DNA of 64,000 nucleotides from Roseibium salinum (lineage in GTDB: Bacteria > Pseudomonadota > Alphaproteobacteria > Rhizobiales > Stappiaceae): positions 372,001 to 436,000 of the forward strand of contig NZ_JAPEVI010000001.1 of the NCBI RefSeq assembly GCF_026240905.1, given 5' to 3'. Position numbers and translations under genes: made by a program. Shown here piece after piece: positions 16,579-26,170 of the stretch (the stretch's first letter is position 1; every line of letters starts with the position of its first letter). The notes below the pieces were generated by a model. That model was given only the letters and a program-made list of their open reading frames with translations, did no database searches and was not told where the DNA came from.

Positions 16579-18273
16579 ATGTTCTCAAGACGTGAATTCC
16601 TGATGGCGGCAACGGCTACCAGCGCCCTGCTCGGCTCGGGAATGGCTGGTTCGTGGTCCCGGCTGCTGGCGCAACAGGCGCTGAGCGAGGATCAGCTTCT
16701 GCAGATGGAAGCGAAGGGGCAACTGACCCTCGTGCACATCACCGATATCCACGCCCAGCTCAAACCGATCTATTTCCGCGAACCCTCCATCAATCTGGGG
16801 ATTGGCGATGTTGCGGGCAAACCGCCCCATGTCACCGGTGCCGATTTCCTTAAACTCTACAACATCGAACCAGGTTCACCGGATGCCTACGCTCTCACCA
16901 GCGAAGACTTCGGCGCGCTGGCTGGCAGCTACGGCAAGATGGGCGGCATGGACCGGGTGGCCACCGTCATAAAGCGCATTCGTGCCGAGCGCGGTGACGA
17001 CAATGTGCTGCTTCTTGATGGCGGCGACACCTGGCAGGGCAGCTATACGTCCAACATGACCCTCGGCCAGGACATGGTCACGGTGATGAACGCGCTCAAG
17101 CCCGACGCAATGACCGGCCATTGGGAATTCACCTATGGCACGGACCGCGTACAGGAACTCATCGAGTCCCTGCCCTTCGCGTTCCTCGGATCGAACATCT
17201 ATGACAATGAATGGGACGAGCCGGCGTTCGAAGCCTGGAAGATGTTCGAGCGCGGCGGCGCAAAGGTGGCGGTCATCGGCCAGGCCTTTCCCTACACGCC
17301 GATTGCCAATCCCCGCTGGATGATGCCGGGCTGGTCCTTCGGCATCCGCGAGGAAGACGTCGCCAAGCACGTCGAGGAAGCGCGGGAGGAAGGTGCCGAT
17401 CTCGTCGTGCTGCTGTCGCACAACGGCTTCGATGTCGACCGCAAGCTCGCCTCCCGCGTCGACGGCATCGACGTCATCCTGACAGGACACACCCACGACG
17501 CATTGCCCGAGCCGGTGATCGTAAACGATACGCTGGTGATTGCTTCCGGCTCGAACGGCAAGTTCGTTTCACGGCTCGATCTCGACATCAGGGACGGCAA
17601 ACTCGCCGGTTACGCCTACCGGCTCATTCCGATCTTCTCCGACGTCATCACGCCGGATGGGGAGATGGCCGCGCTGATCGATCAGGTGCGTGCGCCCTAC
17701 GAACAGGATCTGTCCCGCGTTCTCGGCAAGACCGAGAACCTTCTTTACCGGCGGGGCAATTTCAACGGCACGTTCGATGACCTGATCTGTCAGGCCCTCC
17801 TGGAAGAACGGGACGCTCAGATAGCACTCTCGCCCGGTTTCCGGTGGGGCACCAGCCTTCTCCCGGGACAGGAGATCACCTTCGAAGACGTGCACAACGC
17901 CTGCGCCATGACCTACCCGGCAGCCTACCGGTCCACGATGAGCGGTCAGATGCTGAAGGACATCCTGGAAGACGTTGCCGACAACCTCTTCAACAAGGAT
18001 CCCTATTACCAGCAGGGCGGCGACATGGTCCGTGTCGGCGGCATGGGCTACACGATCGATCCGGACAAGGAGATCGGTGAGCGCATCACGAACATGACGC
18101 TGCTGTCTTCGGACGAAGCAATCGATCCGGCAAGAGACTACGTCGTCGCCGGCTGGGCCTCGGTCAACGAAGAGACTGAAGGGCCGCCGATCTGGGACGT
18201 CGTCGAAAGCCATATTTCCAAAAACCCAGTCGTCAGATTGCCGGACAACCAGTCCGTGACACTTGCCGGCTGA
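16579..18273 (+). CDS. soxB: Thiosulfohydrolase SoxB
   Basis: 564 residues. Tat signal (FSRREFLMAATATSALLG, about 1-31). It belongs to the 5'-nucleotidase-like metallophosphatase fold with dimanganese ligands in ITDIHAQ (Asp56, His58), LDGGDTW (about D147), GHWEFTYG, LSHNGFDVD and GHTHDALP. SoxB hydrolyses the sulfonate group from the SoxY arm and releases sulfate. The C-terminal domain has the family segments GFRWGTSLLPGQEIT and SGQMLKDILEDVADNLF. The size is normal. Confidence 0.97.
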   Translation: MFSRREFLMAATATSALLGSGMAGSWSRLLAQQALSEDQLLQMEAKGQLTLVHITDIHAQLKPIYFREPSINLGIGDVAGKPPHVTGADFLKLYNIEPGSPDAYALTSEDFGALAGSYGKMGGMDRVATVIKRIRAERGDDNVLLLDGGDTWQGSYTSNMTLGQDMVTVMNALKPDAMTGHWEFTYGTDRVQELIESLPFAFLGSNIYDNEWDEPAFEAWKMFERGGAKVAVIGQAFPYTPIANPRWMMPGWSFGIREEDVAKHVEEAREEGADLVVLLSHNGFDVDRKLASRVDGIDVILTGHTHDALPEPVIVNDTLVIASGSNGKFVSRLDLDIRDGKLAGYAYRLIPIFSDVITPDGEMAALIDQVRAPYEQDLSRVLGKTENLLYRRGNFNGTFDDLICQALLEERDAQIALSPGFRWGTSLLPGQEITFEDVHNACAMTYPAAYRSTMSGQMLKDILEDVADNLFNKDPYYQQGGDMVRVGGMGYTIDPDKEIGERITNMTLLSSDEAIDPARDYVVAGWASVNEETEGPPIWDVVESHISKNPVVRLPDNQSVTLAG

Positions 18274-18296
18274 TGTCTTGAGCATGAGGATCATTC

Positions 18297-19571
18297 ATGA
18301 GTGACAAGACCACTTCCCCGATACCCAACCTGTCGCGCAGGTCGCTGCTGAAGGCAGGTCTGGCAACAGGACTTACCGCAGGCGCCGTGGGCTCAGCGCG
18401 CGCGGGCGGCGACCCGCTGATTACCGAGATACAGGAGTGGAACCGGTATCTCGGCGACGGCGTGCAAGCCCGCCCATATGGCACGCCGTCGGAATTCGAA
18501 GCCCATGTGGTGCGCAGGGATGTTGAGTGGCTGACCGCTTCGACCGAAAGTTCGGTCAACTTCACGCCGCTCCACGAACTCGACGGTATTCTCACGCCGA
18601 ACGGCCTCTGCTTCGAGCGCCATCACGGCGGTATCGCCGAGATCGACCCTGCCGCCCATCGGCTGATGATCAACGGGCTGGTCGACACGCCGCTCGTCTT
18701 CACCATGGAAGACCTGAAGCGCTTTCCGCGCGAGAACCGGATCTACTTCCTGGAATGTGCCGCCAATTCCGGCATGGAGTGGCGCGGATCACAGCTCAAC
18801 GGCTGCCAGTATACCCACGGCATGGTTCACTGCGTGATGTATACCGGTGTTCCCTTGAAGCTGATCCTGGAAGAGGCCGGCATCAAGACCAACGCCAAGT
18901 GGGTGATGCCGGAAGGCGCCGATTCCTCGGCCATGACCCGGTCCATTCCGATGGAGAAGGCGCTGGACGATTGCCTGGTCGCCTTCAAGATGAATGGAGA
19001 GGCGCTGCGGCCCGAGCAGGGCTACCCGCTGCGCCTGGTCGTGCCGGGCTGGGAAGGCAACATGTGGGTCAAGTGGCTGCGCCGCATCGAGGTCGGCGAC
19101 CAGCCCTGGCACCAACGCGAAGAAACGTCCAAGTACACCGACCTTCTCGAAAACGGCAAGGCACGCCGCTTCACCTGGGTCATGGACCCGAAGTCCGTCA
19201 TCACGAGCCCCAGTCCTCAGGCACCGGTGCCTCACGGCAAGGGTCCGCTGGTTATCTCGGGAATCGCATGGTCCGGCAACGGCCGTATTTCGCGTGTCGA
19301 CGTCTCGCTTGATGGCGGCCGCAACTGGACGACCGCGCGGTTGGACGGGCCAAGCCTGCCGAAGGCCATGCACCGGTTCTATCTCGATATCGACTGGGAC
19401 GGATCGGATCTTCTGCTCCAGTCCCGCGCGATGGATGAGCACGGCTTCTACCAGCCGACCAAGAATGAGTTGCGGGCCGAACGGGGAGAGAATTCCATCT
19501 ACCACAACAACGGGATCCAGACCTGGCATGTCAAAGCAGACGGGACAGCGGAAAATGTCGAAGTTTCTTAA
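18297..19571 (+). CDS. soxC: Sulfane dehydrogenase molybdenum subunit SoxC
   Basis: 424 residues. Tat signal with SRRSLLKAGLATGLTAG (about residues 14-35). It belongs to the sulfite-oxidase-type molybdopterin fold, with the Mo-ligating Cys154 in FLECAANSGMEW, the dimerisation domain (about 290-424) and the RRIEVGDQPWHQREETSKY segment. With SoxD it oxidises the sulfane sulfur left on SoxY in a six-electron step, so thiosulfate can go fully to sulfate without sulfur globules. The last 17 bases overlap the start of soxD. Confidence 0.96.
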   Translation: MSDKTTSPIPNLSRRSLLKAGLATGLTAGAVGSARAGGDPLITEIQEWNRYLGDGVQARPYGTPSEFEAHVVRRDVEWLTASTESSVNFTPLHELDGILTPNGLCFERHHGGIAEIDPAAHRLMINGLVDTPLVFTMEDLKRFPRENRIYFLECAANSGMEWRGSQLNGCQYTHGMVHCVMYTGVPLKLILEEAGIKTNAKWVMPEGADSSAMTRSIPMEKALDDCLVAFKMNGEALRPEQGYPLRLVVPGWEGNMWVKWLRRIEVGDQPWHQREETSKYTDLLENGKARRFTWVMDPKSVITSPSPQAPVPHGKGPLVISGIAWSGNGRISRVDVSLDGGRNWTTARLDGPSLPKAMHRFYLDIDWDGSDLLLQSRAMDEHGFYQPTKNELRAERGENSIYHNNGIQTWHVKADGTAENVEVS

Positions 19572-20655
19572 AAGCCTGAGCCTGGGCATAGCCCTGACCG
19601 CGGTGCCGCTGCTGAGTGCTGCTCACGCCGGCGATGCGGCAAAGGGTGAAAAGGTCTTCAAGAAATGCGCTGCCTGTCATGCCGTGGGCGAAGGCGCTCA
19701 GAACAAGGTTGGCCCGCATCTGAACGACATACTGGGCCGGACTGCCGGCACAGGCGAGGATTTCAAATACTCCAAGCCGATGATCGATGCCGGCAAAGCC
19801 GGACTGGTATGGGATGAGGCATCGCTCACGACCTATCTCGAAAAGCCGCGGGACATGATCAAAGGCACGAAAATGGCCTTCGCCGGCCTGCGCAAACAGG
19901 AAGACCTTGAGAATGTGATCGCCTATCTGGCCACCTTCTCCGGTAGTGCGCCTGAAGCGCAGGACCAGGGCGCCGCTGCTGAAGAAGCTACGGAAACCGA
20001 ATTGGCGAGCGCAAGTCCCGCTCCTGTTTCGGCAACCCGCGAAGGCGGTGTTCTCGGTCTTGGCCGTGAAGCAACGCCGGAGGAGGTCGCCGCCTGGGAT
20101 ATCGACGTCAGGCCGGACGGCAAGGGGCTCCCGGTCGGCTCCGGCACGGTCGCCGAGGGCGAGGTGCTCTTCGCCGACAATTGCGCAGTGTGCCACGGGG
20201 ATTTCGGCGAAGGCGTCGGCCGCTGGCCGGTTCTGGCAGGCGGCGAAGACACGCTGACGGACGAGCGTCCGGAAAAGACCATCGGCTCCTACTGGCCGTA
20301 TCTTTCGACCGTCTACGACTATGTCCGCCGGGCAATGCCCTATGGCAATGCACGGTCTCTTTCGGACGACGACGTCTATGCCCTCACCGCATATCTTCTC
20401 TATCTGAACTATATCGTGGAGGACGAGGAGTTCGAGCTTTCCAATGAAAACTTCCTCGACCATCGCCTTCCCAACGAAGAGAACTTCATCGCCGACGACC
20501 GGGCCGAAGAGGCGCACTATGCCCGCAAAGGCGAGCCCTGCATGACCGACTGTAAGGCGGACCCGGTCACCATAACGATGCGGGCCCGCATTCTCGATGT
20601 GACGCCCGGGACCGTCGGCGATGATGAGGCTGCGGGAGTTGGCGGGGTCGACTGA
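19555..20655 (+). CDS. soxD: Dihaem cytochrome c subunit SoxD of sulfane dehydrogenase
   Basis: 366 residues from ATG 19555, which overlaps the end of soxC by 17 bases and implies translational coupling. Signal peptide about 1-25 (LSAAHA). Two cytochrome c domains: haem 1 at C38-A-A-C41-H42 with Met near 107 (GTKMAF), and haem 2 at C210-A-V-C213-H214. An Ala/Glu/Pro-rich linker (about 132-165) joins them. It passes electrons from SoxC to the respiratory chain. A C-terminal tail holds two more cysteines (EPCMTDC). Confidence 0.95.
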   Translation: MSKFLKSLSLGIALTAVPLLSAAHAGDAAKGEKVFKKCAACHAVGEGAQNKVGPHLNDILGRTAGTGEDFKYSKPMIDAGKAGLVWDEASLTTYLEKPRDMIKGTKMAFAGLRKQEDLENVIAYLATFSGSAPEAQDQGAAAEEATETELASASPAPVSATREGGVLGLGREATPEEVAAWDIDVRPDGKGLPVGSGTVAEGEVLFADNCAVCHGDFGEGVGRWPVLAGGEDTLTDERPEKTIGSYWPYLSTVYDYVRRAMPYGNARSLSDDDVYALTAYLLYLNYIVEDEEFELSNENFLDHRLPNEENFIADDRAEEAHYARKGEPCMTDCKADPVTITMRARILDVTPGTVGDDEAAGVGGVD

Positions 20656-20670
20656 CATCATTTCGCGGGT

Positions 20671-20692
20671 CGATCCGGTTGAAACCGGATCG
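20671..20692 (+). other. Strong hairpin between soxD and the DsrE-like gene
   Basis: CGATCCGGTT (20671-20680) pairs perfectly with AACCGGATCG (20683-20692) across a 2-base centre. No T-run follows, so it more likely adjusts expression of the distal gene or protects the sox mRNA 3' end than terminates outright. Confidence 0.5.
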
Positions 20693-20738
20693 GCCGCATT
20701 TGGCCGCAAAGCGAACGCGGCGCCGTTAAAGGGAGGAA

Positions 20739-21185
20739 ATGATGAAAATACCAGTCAGTGTGATGGTCGCCGCCTCGGCAATGCTTATGCTTGTCCAGGC
20801 CGCCGTTGCTCAGGAAAGTATCCATAAACTCGCCCTTCAGATCAGCGACAACGACCCGCAGAAGATGAATACCGTTCTCAACGTCGCCGCCAATGTTTCG
20901 CGCCACTACACGGATATGGCCGAGGAGATCGAAATTAAGATAGTCGCCTTCAATGCGGGACTTCACATGTTGAGATCAGACACTTCACCGGTCGCCGAAC
21001 GCATGAAATCCTTCGCCCAGAGCATGCCCAACGTGTCGTTCGAGGCGTGCAACAACACCCTTGAAGCGATGGAAAAGAAGGAAGGCAAGGACATTGCGCT
21101 GCTCGACAATGTCGAGATTGTTCCGGCGGGTGTCGTCACACTGATGGAACTGGACGCTGACGGTTACACGATCGTTCGGCCCTAA
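20739..21185 (+). CDS. Periplasmic DsrE/DsrF-like protein
   Basis: 148 residues from ATG 20739, or ATG 20742, behind GGGAGG. Signal peptide about 1-25 (QAAVAQ). The domain has the DsrE-like alternating pattern: IHKLALQISDNDPQKMNTVLNVAANV, then IEIKIVAFNAGLHML, and Cys104 in FEACNNTLEAM, where this family has its conserved cysteine. DsrE-like proteins bind or pass sulfane sulfur. It is last in the sox operon, where many clusters carry soxE/soxF, neither of which is seen here. A role as a periplasmic sulfur carrier is an inference. Confidence 0.85.
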   Translation: MMKIPVSVMVAASAMLMLVQAAVAQESIHKLALQISDNDPQKMNTVLNVAANVSRHYTDMAEEIEIKIVAFNAGLHMLRSDTSPVAERMKSFAQSMPNVSFEACNNTLEAMEKKEGKDIALLDNVEIVPAGVVTLMELDADGYTIVRP

Positions 21186-21337
21186 GGTGGGCAAAGCCAG
21201 TCTGCGCAACAGCCTTTTTCTGCACCGGAAAATTGACCGGTTTCGGCAACACCGGAACGAATAATTCCGGTTGGTGACCATCTCGTGGAAGCTGCAAAGG
21301 TCGGCAAGTCCATTGCGTGATTGATACGTTATCCTGT

Positions 21338-21363
21338 GGCCGCGCCTTCGCGGCCATTCTTTT
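21338..21363 (+). terminator. Intrinsic terminator of the sox operon
   Basis: GGCCGCG (21338-21344), loop CCTT, CGCGGCC (21349-21355), followed by ATTCTTTT (21356-21363). A GC stem with a T-tract on the plus strand marks the end of the sox transcript, just before the convergent RND gene. Confidence 0.85.
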
Positions 21364-24300
21364 CAATGCGAGGGTTCCTGCGCCTCGCTGTCCCTGCCCT
21401 GCCCACCCCTCAACGCCATGTAGATCGCAGGGATGACGAGGACCGTCAGGATGGTGGACGAGGCAAGGCCGAAGAGCAGCGAGATCGCAAGCCCCTGGAA
21501 TATCGGATCGGCGAGGATTACGGCGGCGCCGATCATCGCCGCAAGCGCGGTGAGCAGGATCGGCTTGAAGCGGATGGACCCGGACTCCAGCAGCACCTCC
21601 AGCAAGTTCCGTTCGGCCGAACGGGAATGCTGGATGAAGTCGACCAGCAGGATTGAATTGCGCACGATGATACCCGCAAGCGCAATGAAGCCGATCATTG
21701 ATGTTGCCGTAAAGGGTGCCGAAAACAGCCAGTGCCCGATCATGATGCCGATGAAGGTAAGCGGGATGGGCGTCAGGATGACGAGCGGCAACTTGAACGA
21801 GCCGAACTGGGCGACGACCAGAATGTAGATCCCCAGGATCGCCACTGCGAACGCCCCTCCCATATCCCGGAACGTCACCCAGGTCACTTCCCACTCGCCG
21901 TCCCACAACAGGGTCGGATGGGACTCGTCCACCGGCTGGCCGTGCAGAGAGATTTCAGGCTTTGCCACATCGCCCCAGTCCGCCGTTTCGATGGCCCTGG
22001 CAACGGCTATCATTCCGTAGACCGGTGCCTCGAACGCGCCTGCGAGCTCCCCCGTCACCATTTCCGCGGTGCGTCCGTTGTGGCGGAAAATCGGGAAGGA
22101 GGCCCTTTCCTGGGTTACCGACACCACGTCTCCCAGTTCAACGATGCCGCGTTCGCCAGGCAGCGCATTGGCGGGAACGGGCGTTGAAAGGATGCCTGCG
22201 TCGATAACCTTCTCGCTCTTGCCCAGACTGACCCGGATCGGGATCGGATAGCGGCCGCCGCCCCGGTGCGAATAACCGACTGTGGTTCCGCCATAGAGGC
22301 GCCGGATCGTGTCGAATACGTCGTTTTGCTCGACCCGATGATATTCAAGATTGTCCTGATCGATTGCGATCCGGAGCCGGCTGGCCGGGCTGCCGAAGGA
22401 ATCGTCGACGTCGACGATGAACGGCACGTCCTCGAAGGCCTCACGCACCTTGGCCGCCACGGCCCGCCGGGTGTCGGCGTCAGGGCCGTAGATTTCGGCA
22501 AGCAGCGTCGCCAGGACAGGAGGCCCCGGCGGAGGTTCGACGACCTTGAGCGTGGTTCCGGCAGGCAGGTCGAGTGACTGGAGGCGATTGCGGATATCGA
22601 CAGCCACCTCATGGCTTGTCCGCTCCCGCTCGCCCTTTTCGCTCAGGTTGATCTGGACATCGCCCTGTTCAGGCGACATGCGCAGGTAATAGTGCCGGAC
22701 CAGGCCATTGAAATTGAAAGGTGACGCCGTTCCTGCATAAGTCTGGAACGAATGGGTTTCCGGCACTTCCGCTGCACGGGTAACAATGGCCTGAAGCAGT
22801 CGATCCGTCTCTTCGACCGATGACCCTTCCGGCAGATCGGCAACGACCTGCAGCTCCGCCTTGTTGTCGAAGGGCAACAGCTTCACTGTCACATGCATGG
22901 TGTAGAACAGCGCGAGAGAACCAACGGTCGCAATGCCGACCAGGATGAGGAACACCCAGGACCGGAGCCGGGTCCTGATAAGGGGGCGTGCGACGACCGC
23001 GTAGACGCGCCCGAGCGGCCCGCCGTGAGCCGGATGCGGCGCGTGGCCGCCTCCCCCTGACCTGCGAACTTCGTCATCAGCCACGGCGTCAGCATGACGG
23101 CGACGAAAAACGAAAACAGCATCGCCGCCGAGGCGTTTGCCGGGATCGGCGCCATATAGGGGCCCATCAGGCCGGAAACGAACATCATCGGCAAAAGGGC
23201 GACCACCACCGTCAAGGTGGCGACGATCGTCGGATTTCCGACTTCCGCAACCGCCTCGACCGCAGCCCCGGTCCGGGACCTTCCGTCCTTCATGGCCCAG
23301 TGCCGAGCGATATTCTCGATCACGACGATCGCATCGTCGACAAGGATGCCGATGGAGAAAATCAGTGCAAACAGGCTGACCCGATTGATCGTGTAGCCCA
23401 TGAGGTAGGACGCGAAGAGCGTGAGCAATATGGTCGTCGGGATCACGACCATCGTCACGAGCCCTTCCCGCCAGCCGATCGCAAGCACGATCAGGATAAC
23501 GATCGAGACGGTCGCAAGCCCCAGGTGGAAAAGGAGCTCATTCGCCTTTTCGTTCGCAGACTCCCCGTAGTTGCGGGTGATTTCCATCTGCACATCGCCG
23601 GGGAAGATTTCCCCCTGCACCTCATGAAGCCGTTCGATGATCGTGTCGGCGATGACCACCGCATTGGTTCCCGGCCGCTTAGCGATGGCAAGGGAGACGG
23701 CGGGCGTGCGCTGCAGCTCCTGATCAATTCGCCGGACGTTCGTTACCCGGTGCTCGGCCGAACTTGTAGCGAGACCGATGCTGGCGACGTCGCGAACGTA
23801 AACCGGCCGTCCGTCCCGCGCGGTCAATAGCAGATTGCCGATTTCGGCGGCTGACTGGAGCGTTCCCCCGGCGACGAGACTGAGCTGTTCGCGCATCTCA
23901 CGGACATGACCGGCCTGGAACGACTTGTTCGCCCCTTCGATTTTCGCCACAAGTTGCTGCAAGGTAATCCCGTGCAGCGAAAGCTTCTCCGGATCGGGTT
24001 CGATGCGCACCGCCTCAGGCTGTTCTCCGACGATGTATGTCAGGCCGATGTCGGGAAGCTTGGCGAGTTCCACCTGGAGTTCGCGGGCAAGCCTCGTCAG
24101 ACCGTTTGCCGTCCAGTTTCCGGCGGCATCCGGGTTCGGCGTCAGCGTGACGACGACGATCGCAACGTCATCGATGCCGCGCCCGACGATCAGCGGCTCC
24201 GGAATGCCCACCGGAATCCGGTCCATATTGGCCCGGATCTTTTCGTGCACTCTCAGGATCGCGGTATCCGCGCTTGTCCCGACCATAAACCGGGCTGTCG

Positions 24301-24586
24301 CCAGAACCCGGTCGTCCTGCGTTTGGGAATAGACATGCTCGACGCCATCAATCGCCTTGATGATCGTTTCCACCGGCTCCGTCACCAGCTTGACCGCGTC
24401 TTCCGCCGTCAATCCGTTTGCCTCGATCAGGATATCGACCATCGGCACGGATATCTGCGGTTCCTCCTCGCGCGGCAGCATGACCAGCGCGATCAGACCC
24501 AATGCGATAGAGGCGAAGAGAAAGAGTGGCGTGAGGGGCGAGGCAATGGACGCGCGCGTCAGCCGACCAGCGATACCGAGGTTCAT
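21363..24586 (-). pseudogene. RND-family efflux permease, frameshifted
   Basis: Two overlapping frames together encode one AcrB-type RND transporter. The N-terminal frame (24586 to about 23053) starts MNLGIAGRLTRASI and contains the first periplasmic domain and membrane segments, with the DDAIVVIENIARHW motif in TM4. The C-terminal frame (about 23057 to 21363) resumes at PLGRVYAVVARPLI and carries the second periplasmic domain and TM7-12, ending at about the usual family length (~1070 residues in total). The break lies in a run of five G on the coding strand (forward C-run 23053-23057); one more G would restore a single frame. Its start overlaps the stop of the adaptor gene by 4 bases. It may be a sequence error, a real lesion or slippage-dependent. 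Substrate unknown. Confidence 0.88.
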
Positions 24587-25593
24587 GGCAGCAACACCCG
24601 ATCACCGTCACGCAGGCCGGAAAGGACCTCGACGAGACCAGGTTCCGCCTTGTCGATCTTGCGGCCCAGTATTACTGCAACATCCTGTTCGCCGTCCCGG
24701 GTAACCAGGCGGACATAGTCGACACCATGGCGCGTCGCGATGGCATTGGCCGGAACGGCCACCACCGATCGTTCCCCCACCGGAACCCGAACAAGCGTAC
24801 GCTCGTTCACGAAATAGTCGCCAAGACCTTCGACTTCGACATCTGCCGTGACACGGCCCTGCTTGATTTCCGGATAGATCTTCACGATCTTCCCGACCCG
24901 GTCTTCGGAATCGTCTTCCGCCATCGGGTTCATGCCACGTGAGCCGACCGCCACGCTTGCCCCTTCACGGAGCTGCGCAGAATGGCGTTCCGGAATCGCC
25001 AGCCGGAGGAAGTATTGGCCGCTCGCTATCCTGGCGACTTCCTCGCCGGGCAAGATGACCGAGCCCTTGGTCACGGGAACCGTGAGGACGCGGCCATTGT
25101 CGGGAGCCAGGACATCGCCTTCGCTGGCGCGCTGTTCGATGGCGGCCATTTCTGCCTGTGCACCGACGATCTGGCTGGTGACGACATCGAATTGCGTTTT
25201 CACCTGATCGAGCCGGCTCTGCGTGGCGGAGCCGCGGTTCACGAGCTGTTCAACGCGCTCCAGTTCCGTACGCGCATTCACCAGTTGCGACTGAAGTGCT
25301 TTCAGGCCCGCCTCGGCGGCTTCCAGTTCGAGGGCGATCTTCTCGTCGACGACCACGGCGACAATCTGTCCGGTCTTCACGCCGTCGCCTTCCTGGACCC
25401 GTACGTCCTGGATCGTGCCGCCAATCCGCGCCCTGGCGGGCACGATCGTCCGGCTTCGCACCTGCGCGAACACGGCTTTGGTTTCCGGGACGGTAATCGC
25501 ACGGGCAATGAATTCTTCCGCGATGGAGACCGACCCGGCCCCCAGAAAGAGGCCAAGCATCAGCATGGCCTGCAACACAGCAGTCCTCGTCAT
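24583..25593 (-). CDS. RND efflux periplasmic adaptor (HlyD/AcrA-type)
   Basis: 336 residues. Signal peptide about 1-25 (GSVSIAEE). The membrane-fusion-protein order is visible: biotinyl-lipoyl half (IGGTIQDVRVQEGDGVKTGQ), a coiled-coil hairpin (about 90-150: ALELEAAEAGLKALQSQL.. and FDVVTSQIVGAQAEMAAIEQ), the second lipoyl half (LAPDNGRVLTVPVTKGSVI) and the beta-barrel. It bridges the RND pump to an outer-membrane channel; no channel gene is adjacent. Its stop overlaps the start of the pump gene (24583-24586). Confidence 0.92.
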   Translation of the reverse strand: MTRTAVLQAMLMLGLFLGAGSVSIAEEFIARAITVPETKAVFAQVRSRTIVPARARIGGTIQDVRVQEGDGVKTGQIVAVVVDEKIALELEAAEAGLKALQSQLVNARTELERVEQLVNRGSATQSRLDQVKTQFDVVTSQIVGAQAEMAAIEQRASEGDVLAPDNGRVLTVPVTKGSVILPGEEVARIASGQYFLRLAIPERHSAQLREGASVAVGSRGMNPMAEDDSEDRVGKIVKIYPEIKQGRVTADVEVEGLGDYFVNERTLVRVPVGERSVVAVPANAIATRHGVDYVRLVTRDGEQDVAVILGRKIDKAEPGLVEVLSGLRDGDRVLLP

Positions 25594-25609
25594 AAAATCC
25601 GCCCGTGTT

Positions 25610-25813
25610 CTATTGGAAGGCGACGCCCGGCTTTACGCCGAGTTTCTTGAAGATCATCGCCGCAGGACAAAAGCCCGTAACCGATGCCTGGAGCATGTTC
25701 AGCCCGACAAAGGCATTGAGCAGATACCAATAGGCGGAGACGTAATAGCCGAGTGCCAGCGACACGAGGACCATGGCCCCTGCGAACATCATAACCGCGC
25801 GATCAACCGTCAT
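25610..25813 (-). CDS. DUF2892 (YgaP-like) small membrane protein
   Basis: 67 residues from ATG 25813, preceded by GGAGATTGG; the frame is open further but only as arginine/cysteine-rich filler. Two membrane helices (about 8-25 and 28-48) and the family end TGFCPAAMIFKKLGV are present. In YgaP this module is fused to a rhodanese domain, and stand-alone copies cluster with sulfur and sulfide genes. Here it leads the minus-strand set with the RND adaptor and pump. A link to sulfane-sulfur handling is inferred. Confidence 0.88.
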   Translation of the reverse strand: MTVDRAVMMFAGAMVLVSLALGYYVSAYWYLLNAFVGLNMLQASVTGFCPAAMIFKKLGVKPGVAFQ

Positions 25814-26170
25814 GTCCAATCTCCACTCGGGCCGCAGCCCGTTCTCTTGACGGGCAACGAAACAACTCGGCCCGGTGCCACAAATATCGCATGGGGCGAC
25901 CCGGCGAACATTGACAGAGCGCAAACGGCGGCGGCTCCGGACCGATAATATTCTTAGTTATGAATTCGCTGAATTAGGTAGCTTGGCAGAGCGCTATGTT
26001 TGCTTCTTAAGTTGGCGATTGAACTTACCAGCTCATTTCCGGCTGGCGACTTCTGCCTCGATGCTCGACGGCCGGCATGACCTGGCTTCGTGCCGCTCCA
26101 TAGGAACGAAGCTTGCCAGCGCTTGGGCATTCACTCCATCAGTTCTCGGTGAAACTCAGCAGCGGAGCGC
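25814..26170. other. Intergenic region upstream of the DUF2892-RND operon
   Basis: About 360 bases between the DUF2892 start and the end of the M20 gene. It holds an AT-rich promoter-like stretch at 25940-25985 with a weak copy of the Sox-locus motif (25948-25965). No gene or clear terminator was seen in the remainder. Confidence 0.4.
25948..25965. promoter_or_regulatory. Weak candidate SoxR-type site D upstream of the RND module
   Basis: On the minus strand this reads ATTCATAACTAAGAATAT, which shares 12 of 18 positions with site B read in the same sense, including both ends (ATTCA and ATAT). It lies about 135 bases before the DUF2892 start. This could occur by chance in AT-rich DNA. Confidence 0.3.

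Noticed and set aside
20655..21362. soxE and soxF downstream of soxD
   Set aside because: Only a DsrE-like gene and a terminator follow; no further cytochrome c or flavoprotein gene is present before the RND operon.
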